From Symsagittifera roscoffensis (Eukaryota; Xenacoelomorpha; Acoela; Convolutidae): a stretch of 64,000 nucleotides of DNA. The DNA is taken from positions 1 through 64,000 of the forward strand of contig NW_026970886.1 of the NCBI RefSeq assembly GCF_963678635.1, in the 5' to 3' direction. A program made the position numbers and the translations under genes. Under the pieces are notes generated by a model. That model saw nothing but the letters and a program-made list of their open reading frames with translations. It had not been told where the DNA came from and ran no database searches. Of this stretch, positions 26,906-37,359 are shown in pieces (the first letter of the stretch is position 1; each line of letters starts with the position of its first letter).

Positions 26906-27956
26906 TCCTTCGCAAAATGACCCGGCTGGCCGCAGCCAAAACAGTTCCCACGGGGTATCTGGTTTTTCATTCCGTAACGACCTCCAAGGCCAGGAGATAA
27001 GTTCGATCTATTCTCGCCGGGTTGGGGTTCGTATAGTTGTCGGGGTCGTTGGAAAGAATCCGACTTCGGTAAGTTTTCCGGGTGGGGAACGGGGATGATA
27101 GAGTTAACAAAACTACCCATCATGGCCGTCATGTTCTGTATCTGAGCTAACGATCATTCTGGACACTCACCAGTTGGTCGATGCGGGGGTCATTGCTCGC
27201 CTGCTGACGTCCCTGACTAGCTCCCACGGGTTGGTTTCGAGGGATCTGTCCGCCTACACTCCGACCAGCCTCAGCACCCGGCTCTGGGACATTTTCGGCA
27301 ACCCTCGCAAGGTGCATCTTTCTCCGGTTCCGGGCCCTGGACGTTTTATTCACAAGATCCAAGGCTTGGGCGCGGGCAACTGCTTGCGCTAGGCTTCCAA
27401 GATCTTCTCGCAGAAGTAGGTCTTGAAGGTCCACGTCAAATAGCCCGTCTATGAACTGTTCTCGGTTCATATCGTCTCGAGCTTGAGCTCCCACGTTTCC
27501 ATTAGCAACATCTCCAAGTGATCGGATTTGCCGAGAGAATTCCCTCAAACCCTCCTTGTCTCCTTGCATCAGACTTTTGAACTCCGCCCTAGCTGCTGCT
27601 TAAGTTTGGAAGGGCATCATACGCTGGTCTAGTTCGGCCAGCATCCGTGCAAGTGTTGGCGCTGGGAAACCGTCTTCCTCCTCTCTGAAGTGGGCTGGCA
27701 TGCTGGTAAATTCACCCAGAGCCCATCCTGTCAGACACGTAGGCAACACCATCCGAGCCTGTTCATCTTCCCATCTGTTAGCATCCGCAACTCAGGCGAA
27801 ATGCTTCCTCCAGTCGGCCCAGTTCTGATAGCTACTGGAGGGAAACCGATCGGGGCGAATGGTGCCAAAGCCAAAGACTCCTTGCTGCCTGTCCAAAGCA
27901 TTCGCTGCCGCCTCAGCAGCCTCTGCCAATGCAGCTCTATCGTCGTCGTTCATCAT
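26854..27956 (-). pseudogene. gag: Gag with CCHC knuckle, broken
   Basis: The frame starts MMNDDDRAALAEA at 27956. In-frame stops at 27794-27792 (TGA) and 27602-27600 (TAA) and a frameshift near 27147 break it. The middle part (REFSRQIRSLG, then EQFIDGL) is the conserved capsid C-terminal pattern of Ty3/gypsy Gag. The last part has one CCHC zinc knuckle (CFGCGQPGHFAKEC). The gene looks defective from few lesions, which fits the LTR divergence of about 3%. Confidence 0.8.
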
Positions 27957-28460
27957 CGTGTTTGCTCACGGGATGGTTGTTCGTTCGTTTGCAACTTCAG
28001 TCTAGGACAAAGCCCACCGAGGGGCGCCAAGGTCGTCTTTAGGATTTCCACACACGGTCTTGCGAAGCTATACCTTTTACCGTGCTAAAGCAGGGGGCAC
28101 TACGGCTCGGTATTAACGAAAATCCCGAAAGGGTTATGTTAGTGGTGAGTTGTCCTCTACTGTATTCTATTGCTCCCCCTTGGTCAGTGATGCTCTTGCT
28201 CGCTATATCTCGCTTGAAGTCGCGTACAACGAATTCCTTTCTTTCAAATGAATTCAATATATATAAGTCTGAATACAAAGGGCCTACTAATTCGGCCAGC
28301 GTATAATTTATTAATATACAACAGAATGGTTTGCGATCTGTACACGCTTAACAATTTCTTCTGCGTACTCGGTCAGTACACGTGTCGACTAGGATAAAAT
28401 ACACGGTCGGGGGTAAATTTTGCTTTTATACTCGGTAGTACCCCCATGACCCAATTTACC
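27957..28460 (-). other. 5' leader of the F-env element
   Basis: About 500 bp between the 5' LTR and gag. Next to the LTR, on the - strand, TGGGTCATGGGG begins about 7 nt inside the element and is a possible primer-binding site. No other feature is seen. Confidence 0.45.
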
Positions 28461-28791
28461 CTAGGCACATAATTCCGTGCAAGTACAATCCCATAGCAAT
28501 TAGCTACCTACAGGTATAAACCGTTTTCCATTTTCTTAATCCCAGCCAGAGTTAGAGGGGGAAATGTCCGGGTAAAAGTGCGTTTTTCTTCGATTTTATT
28601 TCTACTACTTTATTTAGCTTTAAGTCCACTTTTCAATCTTTCTACTTTGTTTACCCTTAGCTAACATCCATCCATTTAAGCTATTTAGACCTCATAACGA
28701 GAAATGAAATAGCTAAACTTAAACCAAGATAACGATACCCAAGCAGAAAATACGCTAAGTCGAAAAATTTGCTAGAATTACCAATTCTACA
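28461..28791 (-). repeat. 5' LTR of the F-env element
   Basis: 331-bp partner of 20015-20345. Differences by eye include T/G near position 95 and several changes around the GAAATnAAATA segment, about 3% in all. Confidence 0.92.
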
Positions 28792-29127
28792 GGAAGCTCC
28801 GCTTCGCCTCTCAAAATTGTTTCTTCCTTGAAAGATTAATTAAAAATGATCTATGGGAAAAACATTAATGTTCAATATAACGTATTCAACAATATGTCAT
28901 CATCAATACACTGAAAAAAATAGAAGTTACAAAATAAAAAAAATAGAGTACAAAATAAAAGCACAGTAAAAATTGTTTAAAACGAAATAAAATTGAAAAC
29001 AGATAAAAAAAAGCTCAGTAATGAAATAGATGTGTCAAGGGAATTAATTAACAAAAACATGAAGGCTTAGAACCAAGTTTTTATGGAAAGGTATGTTGAT
29101 GTTTGATAATTTTTGTCATATAGATCA
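28792..29127. other. Short AT-rich spacer
   Basis: About 340 bp of AT-rich sequence between the F-env element and the hAT-type element. No gene or clear repeat seen. Confidence 0.4.
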
Positions 29128-29135
29128 CTTTAATG
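29128..29135. repeat. hAT target-site duplication, left copy
   Basis: CTTTAATG, identical to 34080-34087, lies directly outside the element start CAGGCGCGGATCTAGG. Eight bases is the standard duplication length for hAT transposons. Confidence 0.85.
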
Positions 29136-29516
29136 CAGGCGCGGATCTAGGATTTTCTCGAACGGGGGCGGATTTTCAAAAAAAATGAAAATTTTGTCGA
29201 CTTTTTTTAGGTCGACCAAATTGATTTTCTGAGCTTTCACAAATCGCTGTGAAGACCCCATTTTGACCAAATTGTCGGGCAAATTTTTTCAAAAAAAAAA
29301 CAGGTCAAGAGAGGCGTTTCTAGGCATTTTTTGGAAAATATTGCCAAAAAAATTGCGTTTTTTCGGCGCGCGCTTCCCCTCCAAATTAGTATATATAATA
29401 GTAATAATAACAATATTAAACATAATAATCATAATAGTAATGATAATAAACAAGAATTTAGGAAAAATAAATCCAACGGAGTTGACTCCATTTCAATTTT
29501 TGTCAAATCAAAAGTT

Positions 29517-32320
29517 CTAAAAGTTTAATTTTCTAATGTTTTTACAGTTCATGCATCGGCAGTCAATTCTCCACGAGCATGGATCGTTTTCATTGAATTT
29601 CTCTTTAAAATATCTCCAGAAAACATTCTTTATTTGTTCTTTTATGTTTTCGTGCTCCATGATATCGAATTTCAGGTGTTCATTCAAGGCGTTCGTAATA
29701 TTGCAGGCTCTCAGGAAAAAGTCGGATTCTGATTTTTGCAGTCGAAATTGTTTGCTTTCGTATTTTTTCATACTCGCATATTTTGTTTGTCATTTTTCCT
29801 TAACACTTATGAATTTTTTCCATTGTAGGTCAGTTTTTCCAGTTAGGCTTTTGTGCAGTAGCAGTGGAATGTGTAGTTCATGATAAAGTGACAGAGGAAG
29901 TATATGTAGGGAAATCAATCGATCTTTTTATTCTTCAGTTGGACTCAATATCCATGCTGTTGCTTTCTTTTGTACACTTTCAACTATTTTGAGATTATTT
30001 TTAGGGTTTCCTTAAAGATGAGCCATAACTTACAATAGGTGCAATATATGATTTGTATGATTTTAATTTCATGGCCTTTGTTGTTATTTTGGGGATGTTT
30101 CTTTTCACAGAGCGTAATGCCTTCAGAGCTTTGGCAGATCTAATTGTAGTTTTTTCAGTCGAACATAATGTGCTAGTGATTATAAGACCTAAATTTTTTC
30201 TTTCTGCTGTTTCTTCAAGAACAGTTCCATTTACTTCAACTTTTGTATTTCCTTTCACACTGAGAATTTCGGTTTTTGACGAATTTACTGTCCTAGAATT
30301 TGTTATACACCAATTCCAAATTCTCTTCGCATCGATATTTAAAATTAATGGGTCATTGCAAACAATTTTGTAATCGTCTGCGTAGCCAAAACTTGCTGAC
30401 AGTGCACAATCTGGTAGGTCATCTATATAAAGAATAAACATCAAAGGTCCAAAAATTGACCCCTGAGGCACACCACTGTGTACTGGTTATGGCTCGGATA
30501 CTACTTGTCCAATGCGAACGGTTTGTTTTCTATCTGTTAGATAATTTTTTATTAGCTTTAATGATTATCCTGTGAAACCAAAGCTCTCCTTTTTTTCAAT
30601 TATCGGTTCACCTTGTCGAATGATAAGCCAGGTAAATTGTTTCGATATTTTCTAGTAAGTATATACCTCATGGAGATACTCAAGGAGGTTTGTAACAGTA
30701 GATCGTTTTTGTCGGAAGCCGTGTTGTGAGTTTGAGATGCTAAACTTTACTGATGAAATCATTTTATTGAAATTTAATTTTTCAAACACCTTTAAGATAA
30801 CCGTTAGCAGACTTATTGGTCGGCAGTTTGAGACAAGTTGTTTGTCTCCCTCTTTGAAGAAAGGAACAATTTCGCTTATTTTCCATGTTGACGGGAAAAC
30901 ATTTGTTAGCAATTGTGTTAAAAAGTAGTTACAGAGATTTAGAGATAGAACAGCTTAGTTTTTTCAAAAGAATGTTTCCTAGGTTATCAGGTCCTTTGGT
31001 TTTGTTGATATCCAAGTTTTCAAGGATTTTTTCGGTTTCTGTTGTGGTAAAATGGAGATTCGCTATTTTACATTCATGAGATGGATTATTCTCGCCAACA
31101 TAGAGGGAGTGGCTAAAAACTGACTGAAAGTGTTTATTAAACAAATTGGCTTTATCGATATTTGATGTAGCTCTTTGATCATCCAGGTAGACTTCACCTG
31201 GGATTGTATCTATTTTCGAATACTTTTAAAGTATTTTTTGAAATTTTGGGAAGTTACCATCAACAAATAAATTTTCTTCGTATGCTCTTTGGTCTTCGCT
31301 TAAGTTTAACTCGAGGTGTTTTTCAAATGTTTTCAGTTTGTCTAACTGACATTCGGTCATGTTTTTCTCTCATTTTCTGCGCATTGTATCGATAATTTAT
31401 TTGAGATTTGATGTTTCAAATGTTACCCAAGGTGCCAGAGAACTTCGATATTTTGTTTTCCTGGGAATGTGCTTTTCGATTATGTTAAGTAGCCAAGTGT
31501 ACCACAGTTCAGTCATTAGATCAACATTGCTGTAGCAGTATGGGTTAAATGGGTTTTATATTGATGTATGGATTTATTTCGTCCCAGTTTGCATTCGAGA
31601 ATGAGAATCCCTGGAAGCCATTGCGGTCATTTACTTCTTTTTCTCTGAAGTAATCATTTTTTAAAATTAGGTTGAGTTTTGCGTGGAAAGGAGGATGATC
31701 CGTTTTATACAACGACGTGAGTTTTTTGTCTTTTTTCAAGAGAGTTAACAAATCTGGGTGGTTGCAGAGTATTACGTCTACTTGTATTTTTTCTTTTCCC
31801 GTTATCATTAGTTCGAAGCTAAGTTCTGCAAGAGCATCCAGGAAGGCCGGTTTGTCTTCATCAGAGGAGATTAGGGTCAACCAGTCCGTTTGAGCAAAGT
31901 TGATGTCTTCAGTAATCATCAGCACGTTTCTTAAATTTAATTCTTTTTGTTTTGCCTAATAAAGTTCAATAGGGTTTTTGACGACCAGAGGTATTCGCTT
32001 CCTTTGGTTGCACAATATATGCAAGCTACAATGACGGAGTTTTTGATCAAGAGCTTGACCATTTGGCAGTCATTGAAAGTTGAGGGTATGCAGTATTTCG
32101 TGGTTTATCCCAACTATAACACCTCTGTGTTTTGATTTGCCGTTAACGCTTTGCCTGTCATTACTATGGATGTTAAATTTGAAGTTTTGCCTCTGTCGTC
32201 ACAATTACAGTTAACCATGTCTCTGTTAGACTAATGATATTGTAGATGTTTTTAGGTTGGATAGCATTCGAGAAGAGAGTTCTTCTAGAATAGTCTAAGA
32301 TGCTTCTGACCTTATATAGT
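29517..32320 (-). pseudogene. LINE ORF2 (endonuclease and reverse transcriptase), broken
   Basis: On the - strand: IVACIYCATKGSEY and DINFAQTDW, then TDHPPFHAKL (32060-31690) form the C-terminal half of an APE-type endonuclease. RT follows with KGPDNLG (near 31000), WKISEIVPFFKEGD and NCRPISLL (near 30880-30820), QHGFRQKRSTVTNL (near 30720), PQGSIFGPLMFILYIDD (near 30460) and YADDYKIV (near 30380). The end has CSWRIDCRCMNC (near 29560), a Cys-rich finish usual in CR1-like ORF2. Breaks near 31545, 30929-30912, 30650-30480 and 30000 inactivate it. Confidence 0.8.
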
Positions 32321-32343
32321 AGTAGATTAGTTTTTTGTCTTAG

Positions 32344-33191
32344 TCAATTGTTGTCTGTTGTTTCAGATTTGGGCGATATCACTATCACTTGGTTTTCATC
32401 TCCTTTGTATAGCTTGCCATTCCTTACACTAAAGTCTTTCTTTTTTTGCCCCTGATTTATAAGTTCTCTTCTTTTCTTTGAAGATTCGTTTTTTATCGCG
32501 GCTTCTTCGTTTGTTAGTTCCTTGCTTATGAATACTGGAGCTCCATATTTTTTCATTTTTCGTGCTGTTGATAAGATCAGCCGTTTCAGCCATACATTTG
32601 GCAGTTTAAGAAGTATTGTTCTGTCACTATCATTACCTCTTTGGCTTAGTCTAATCAAGTCGTTGAATTTACATTCAACCTCCAAATGAGTCAGGATTTT
32701 TTGTACTTTGCAGAAGTCGTTTTCTTGGCGCTTTCTAGGATCCTTGTCGTCGCTCTCTTTTACTCCTCTTATCCATCTTCCTAGTGTCTGATTTTTGTTA
32801 TTGTTTTTGTCCGATGTGGTTAAGTTTGATTCCTTTTGATTTTGGTTTTTTTTTCTGATTATTTTGCTGGTTTTGATAGCATGTTTCTATTTTCCGAGAC
32901 TGTCTCCTTAAGTTTTTTCATCTCATTTTCCATTTTTTCATGTTTCTCCTCCTTTACTGGGTCTGGTTTTGCCAGTAGTGACTTTATCTTTTCTTGTTGG
33001 TTTGGCGAAACGCACGGGTTACACAGTAAAAGTATGCTCATGCCCAATTCTTTTATACCTGACAATGCGTTGTTATCAAGTTTGGAGCACTTTGCTGTCA
33101 GATGCATTCTACGTCCATATGTTATGCAATCAAAAGATTGCTCTCTTGCCTTTATATTGTTGTTGCAAGTTTTGCATGTAATTTCCGCCAT
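32344..33191 (-). pseudogene. LINE ORF1 with Cys/His finger
   Basis: Starts MAEITCKTCNNN at 33191. The first 60 residues carry CxxC, C, H, C, C and CNPC spacing like the PHD-type finger in ORF1 of CR1/jockey-group LINEs. A charged helical region (EEKHEKMENEMKKLKE) follows. A break near 32860-32690 separates this from the C-terminal part (32685-32344), which has APVFISKELTNEEAAIK and VRNGKLY, the usual end of such ORF1 proteins. Nucleic-acid chaperone-type role by family knowledge. Non-functional as it stands. Confidence 0.65.
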
Positions 33192-33213
33192 TACGGAGTT
33201 GTTTTTTATTTCA

Positions 33214-33356
33214 ACCGGTGGTGCCTAAGGGCACCTTTGGAAGAATTAGGACAGGGACACCAGTTCTTACCGTTGGTACCTAAGGGTACATATGGTAAAA
33301 ACTTCGGGACTTGTTATAGTATTGAATGACCGGTGGTGCCTAAGGGTACCTTTGGA
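33214..33356 (-). repeat. Triple GGTGCC-TAAG-GGCACC hairpin repeat
   Basis: Three diverged copies of an about 28-nt unit start at 33214, 33269 and 33329 (55 and 60 nt apart). Each has a short stem, GGTGCC or GGTACC, a TAAG loop region, and the complementary arm. Where an arm base changed, its partner changed too in the second unit (GGTACC/GGGTACA), which hints at preserved pairing. They lie just upstream of LINE ORF1 on the - strand. Confidence 0.7.
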
Positions 33357-33549
33357 AAATCAATACTAATAAATACTAACTGTCCTATTGGCGCGGTTGA
33401 TACAAATGGCTACAGTGGCAGTTGTTTGTTTCGCAGTTGACAACTTTCGTGTTCCCTGCGTCGTTCAAACCTTTTGTGTATTTCGAATACAAAAGTTTTT
33501 CTTCGACTAGATTTTTTTTGACGTTGTCCAGACTGTCGTTGTTGAGGTG

Positions 33550-33985
33550 AATTTTATCTAATTTTTAATAGCCTCTGCCAGACGTGAAACTGCTGACACT
33601 TCGATTTTTCCACTCAGCTTTTTGTTTGAATCTGGGAGATATTCTTTCTGCTCTTGCTTTGCCGATATCATTCGTTACACTCGATCTTTCTCTATTTTTG
33701 TCGCGTTCAGGAATTCCCAGGACAAAGACGCTGCTGTGGGTTCTCTGGCAGGCAAAATCAGCAAGGTCTCTCAGATCTTGCGCAACTTTTTTTCGGAGTC
33801 TTCGACTAGGCCTCGAAACCGTCAAAGAGGTCGTTTCCTCCAATGAAAAGTATGATGATTTCAAAGCGACCTGCGGGTGGAATATAGTCGTATAAGTGCC
33901 TGATGCTGGCCCCAGGGAGCGACAAGATGTTGAGGTTTCCGGCTTTTAGGAATCTCGCTTGGGAATCCGCTAGGAAAAGGTATTT
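33550..33985 (-). pseudogene. SGNH-esterase-like LINE ORF1 fragment
   Basis: The - strand reads FLADSQARFL, then ILSLPGASIRHL, then IIILFIGGNDLF between about 33985 and 33840. The DSQ block and GGND block match the serine and G-x-N-D blocks of SGNH hydrolases, which occur as an esterase domain in ORF1 of CR1/L2-type LINEs. The frame then breaks. It is truncated at the junction with the hAT-type sequence. Confidence 0.6.
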
Positions 33986-34079
33986 TGTTGGCGCCTTTAG
34001 AAAAGTTTTAGGGTCAGTCAGCCAAAAATGGATATCTCAAAATAGTACTAAGAAAGACACCCACCTAAATCCGCTACTG

Positions 34080-34087
34080 CTTTAATG
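34080..34087. repeat. hAT target-site duplication, right copy
   Basis: CTTTAATG, identical to 29128-29135, directly after the element end ...CGCTACTG. Confidence 0.85.
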
Positions 34088-34442
34088 TAAGTATCCTGAT
34101 GAAGCACAGAGTTGCGAAAACGTTTGGAAAAATAATTGTCGTGAGGGGGTAAAATTTCTGCGATCATCGTTTGGATTCCTTAAACATTGACCAGGTTTTT
34201 TCTTCAAAACTATTGGCGATGCTTTTATGCAGCGTTGTTATGGGCTTATCCCAGCCGATAGATTCTCGAAACTATCTGAGGGAAAAGACAGCGGTCGTAA
34301 AATTCTGTGCTACATGGAGGACAGTTGATTTAAACATATTTTTTTAACTTTAGAATTAATATGAGCAAATATTGAAATAAAGAGATGAAATCTAAGTGCG
34401 AAGAATACTGGACACATCAGTTCTTTAAAATGGTTTGTTAAA
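34088..34442. promoter_or_regulatory. Upstream region of the 804-aa gene
   Basis: 355 bp between the transposon and the start codon. It probably holds promoter and 5' UTR. No TATA box or other element can be assigned with confidence; an A/T-rich ATATTTTTTTAA lies near 34336. Confidence 0.3.
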
Positions 34443-36857
34443 ATGACTAATTTTGTTGAAAGTTTCTGCAGCAAACATGACCGCCCGGTCAGAAATAGGT
34501 CAAAATTTTTTGAGCATGGCAACCAGAAAGATCGTTCCAGTTCTTTCGGTGATGTTATCAACCGACGAGAAGTTGAAATTCGCCAGATGACTGACTCACT
34601 TGGAAGTGTATTATCAAGCTCAGCAACCAAACTGTGTATTCACGAGAGATTTAGCGACCGGGAGTTTGAAGAGTCGTCCTTTTGTAAATGCGGAGTTTGC
34701 TACAATGTGTTTGGTAATGGAGGGATTCCTACGAGCGAAACATTTGGTGTTCCTGATTATAAAATTTGTGACCGAACCTACCGTTTAAATGAAACGAGCA
34801 GATTGCAAGAGGGAGAGTGCTGGAAGTGCAGATCCCAATGCTGGAAAAATTATAGCTTGAGCCACGCGTGGGCAAAGAAGCGGAACCAGTTGCCTAAGTA
34901 TAAGCGGAGAGCTCATCAGCCAGTAGTGAAACTACCTGAAATTTCGGAACAACGTGTGCCTTTTCTGTTCGAGGGAGAATGGGTAGTCCCAGGTACAGCT
35001 CACCCTCAAACTGAACGCGAGCAGAGCATTAAAACACCTTATGAGAGAGCAACAGGTCCTCCAAATGGCCAAAGGTTTGGAAAAGTACTGAAATTGCCAT
35101 CTATTCGCTCGTCGAACAAACTTGCTGCGAATATGCTTCCTTACACGGTTGTGGCTGAAGTTATGGGCGTGACTCCATCGAAGAACTTTCACTACAATGA
35201 AAAGACAGATGCTCAAATGAGGTGGCTTCTCATAAAAGCAAGTATGAGACGCCTCATTCGCATGGATAATGAGAAAAAAATGATGATGAGAGAAAATTTT
35301 GCGACGATGATGAGAGATGTCAAATTAATGGAACAGCAAAAGGAAGAGGAAGAGCGTCTTTTGAGAGAAATGGAACAGCAAATGAAACTGGAACAAACCA
35401 AGGAAACTGTCATAAGAAAAATAAGATTGTCTAAATTCAAAAACTCGATGGAGAAAGTGCTTAAAGACGAGCGTGATAAACGCGATAAAGAACAGCAACT
35501 TTCAGAAGCCAGGAGAAAGTTGTTGTCACATAAAATAAACATGTTCAAAGTGGAAATTGAAGGCGACCAGAAGCGATTTAATCAGTTTTTCTTCCCCAGG
35601 ACTATGATTTTGGTCGAAACTAAGAGAACCACTCTTCGCAAGCAGTTATTTCGTCCCGAAACGCGTCCAAAATTGTACCGGAGCCAGTCCGTGGTTACAG
35701 TCCAGGAAAGGTATGTCGACAGTTTGTGGATGGAACCTCAGATTGATGCTTTTCTGGCCGAGCTAGATTGGTTGAACGAGGCAATTCTTAACAAAATGAG
35801 AACCGATTTCCTTGAACGTGTCTCCAGGGCATTCAATCGGCCTCTGAAATCATTGTGGTCAAAAAGTTGCCCCGAGAAGCTGAATGAAGACGTAGTTTAT
35901 AAATTTTGTGTAGCTAAGCGTCAAGGTATTGAGGGAATGAGCAAAACAATCGAAAGTCTAAACTGGGGCTCAGAAAAAGAAGAGATAGGACATCGTAAGA
36001 GGTATATGAGCGCAGAAAGAGGATTGGATAAGATTGACCCAGGAACAGATGTTGATGTGATTTATAACTCTTTCGTGTATCAAAAGAAAAAGAAGGCTGG
36101 CGAAGAATTTGTTTGGCCTCCAGCGTCCAAGAAACTGTCAACCTGTGTCAAATCATCCCAGCTTTCGCACAGGCACAGTAAATCGTTGGATGACAAATCT
36201 CCGAAAAGAATCACTTCGGCTCCTAGCAGCTCGAATAAATTGGACATAGACACGAGTATCACGCATGCCAAAGCTGCACAAAAATCGATTGTTCTTGACC
36301 TGCGAAATCTGAAAAGTTACGGGACTCTCGTCAAAAGTAAAGATAACATTAATTCTGTTAACGAAAACGAAAATCCAACGATCGTAGATGTTGAAAGAAA
36401 AAAGCCAAAACCAGCTACAGGAATTGAAGAAAAAGGGAGCCTAAAGAAGTTAAGACGGGTCAGCGTCTCACTTGGTAAGGCTAAACAAGAAACGAAGCAA
36501 AGCATTAGAACAGGACCGAAAACGCAACAAAATCGGATTGCACAGGGCGAAACAAAAATGACCAGAACCCCATGGGGAAGAATAAAGACAGTCGTAAAAG
36601 CCAAGACAATTTTTGACGCACAGCCGAAGAAGAGCAAAAAAGTTCAGCTGCAAGAGGATGCTGCTCCAATCATTACAGTTAGAGAAGAAGCTGAAATCTG
36701 TGCTTCGATTGTACTAAAAGATCCTGATGAGTTTGTGTCGAAAGAGTCTATCGGCTTGTCTGATGGTGGGAGAGAAGCAACAATTGGCGAGGATGATTCG
36801 AAGCAATCGCCGACGTCGAGTGTTGACAGTATCGATGCGAAACTTACATTACCGTAG
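34443..36857 (+). CDS. Intronless coiled-coil protein of unknown function (804 aa)
   Basis: A long single-exon host gene. Residues 78-145 hold clustered Cys (CKCGVC near 78-83, CWKC and C near 124-131) that could bind a metal. A Lys/Glu/Met-rich stretch from about 265 to 385 (MEQQKEEEERLLREMEQQMK) is a strong coiled-coil candidate. The region 430-520 contains WMEPQIDAFLAELDWLNEAIL and looks structured. The last 250 residues are low-complexity, rich in S, K, P and T, and end acidic. No catalytic motif, signal peptide or membrane segment is visible. I do not recognise the family; a cytoskeletal or ciliary protein would fit the composition but is a guess. Poly(A) signals follow near 37030. Codon and base use resemble the nearby TBC gene, not the transposons, which supports host origin. 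Confidence 0.75.
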   Translation: MTNFVESFCSKHDRPVRNRSKFFEHGNQKDRSSSFGDVINRREVEIRQMTDSLGSVLSSSATKLCIHERFSDREFEESSFCKCGVCYNVFGNGGIPTSETFGVPDYKICDRTYRLNETSRLQEGECWKCRSQCWKNYSLSHAWAKKRNQLPKYKRRAHQPVVKLPEISEQRVPFLFEGEWVVPGTAHPQTEREQSIKTPYERATGPPNGQRFGKVLKLPSIRSSNKLAANMLPYTVVAEVMGVTPSKNFHYNEKTDAQMRWLLIKASMRRLIRMDNEKKMMMRENFATMMRDVKLMEQQKEEEERLLREMEQQMKLEQTKETVIRKIRLSKFKNSMEKVLKDERDKRDKEQQLSEARRKLLSHKINMFKVEIEGDQKRFNQFFFPRTMILVETKRTTLRKQLFRPETRPKLYRSQSVVTVQERYVDSLWMEPQIDAFLAELDWLNEAILNKMRTDFLERVSRAFNRPLKSLWSKSCPEKLNEDVVYKFCVAKRQGIEGMSKTIESLNWGSEKEEIGHRKRYMSAERGLDKIDPGTDVDVIYNSFVYQKKKKAGEEFVWPPASKKLSTCVKSSQLSHRHSKSLDDKSPKRITSAPSSSNKLDIDTSITHAKAAQKSIVLDLRNLKSYGTLVKSKDNINSVNENENPTIVDVERKKPKPATGIEEKGSLKKLRRVSVSLGKAKQETKQSIRTGPKTQQNRIAQGETKMTRTPWGRIKTVVKAKTIFDAQPKKSKKVQLQEDAAPIITVREEAEICASIVLKDPDEFVSKESIGLSDGGREATIGEDDSKQSPTSSVDSIDAKLTLP

Positions 36858-37359
36858 TTAAATTAATAAGCAAAACTTAAGCAAGTTATTTGGTTTTTCC
36901 TGTCGTGATTAGTCAAATTGAAAATTTAATTTGCAATCCTCAAAGTGCAATTCATCCTATATCAATCATTACAGTGCTAAAAAGAATCATCATCTTAGTT
37001 CTATTATAATTCGCTATCTGTTAAATGTAAATAAAATGTACATAGTTGTAAATAAGCACATTGTAGAATTAATTTTAGCTCCAAATTTACTTCAGAAATA
37101 GATTTTATTCCATTTTTCTGCCTGGTTATAATCAAGACAAAATGTCAGATTCAGTTCAATTTTGACGTGTGTTTGGCTAAATCTAATTCTAGCACACATG
37201 ATTCAATATTTTCAGAAACTAAGATGAAATCGATAAAAACGAAAACAAAATCTACAATCACGTACAGTGCTATTAAATTCCTAGCGCAGTGACTCAGCTC
37301 AATTCGAAACAAATGGAAACTTTAGTGGCCATTTAAACAGGCGAAAAACATTTTCTCCT
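36858..37359. other. Gap between the two host genes
   Basis: 3' UTR of the 804-aa gene to about 37060, then about 300 bp that probably include promoter and 5' UTR of the TBC gene. No specific element recognised. Confidence 0.4.
37030..37035 (+). terminator. Poly(A) signal of the 804-aa gene
   Basis: AATAAA 173 nt after the stop codon, followed by a TGT/GT-containing stretch (TGTACATAGTTGTAAAT). Suitable position for 3' end formation. Confidence 0.55.

Larger units (their letters stand above)
20015..28791 (-). mobile_element. Ty3/gypsy-like LTR element with F-type env, decaying
   Basis: A second LTR element on the - strand, bounded by 331-bp direct repeats (20015-20345 and 28461-28791) with roughly ten differences. 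On the - strand the LTR begins TGTAGAATTGG and a purine tract (AGAAGGGAAGAC) precedes the 3' LTR. Order on the - strand: gag, protease, RT, RNase H, integrase, env, which matches env-bearing Ty3/gypsy (errantivirus-like) elements. Several frameshifts and stops break gag and pol. It is much richer in GC than its neighbours, which suggests a different origin or mutational history. It sits exactly at the end of the giant element, with no target duplication visible at its outer ends. Confidence 0.93.
29398..33985 (-). mobile_element. CR1/jockey-like non-LTR retrotransposon, decayed
   Basis: A - strand LINE inserted in the hAT-type element. From 5' to 3' on the - strand: an SGNH-esterase-like segment (33985-33700), a hairpin repeat cluster (33356-33214), an ORF1 with a Cys/His finger (33191-32344), then endonuclease (32100-31545), reverse transcriptase (31144-30001) and a Cys-rich end (29771-29517). 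Many frameshifts and stops show it is inactive. An AT-rich tail with TAATAATAA-type repeats lies at 29396-29450, as expected at a LINE 3' end. The esterase piece may belong to the same element or to a second, nested LINE, because in known CR1-like ORF1 proteins the finger usually precedes the esterase. Confidence 0.8.
29136..34079. mobile_element. hAT-type non-autonomous element, split by a LINE
   Basis: Ends are CAGGCGCGGATCTAGG (left) and, read inward on the other strand, CAGTAGCGGATTTAGG (right). These short imperfect inverted repeats have the CAG...GCGGAT form common in hAT MITEs. A perfect 8-bp duplication CTTTAATG flanks them. The outer pieces (29136-29400 and about 33985-34079) match the MITE copy ending at 50323, in which the two pieces are contiguous. 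The 4.6 kb between them is therefore a later insertion, a CR1/jockey-like LINE. No transposase is visible. Confidence 0.85.

Noticed and set aside
28792-28830. Similarity of GAAGCTCCGCTTCGCCT to flanks of D1/D2 (56050 and 61085)
   Set aside because: Only about 17 bases with mismatches; too short to claim a shared insertion target.
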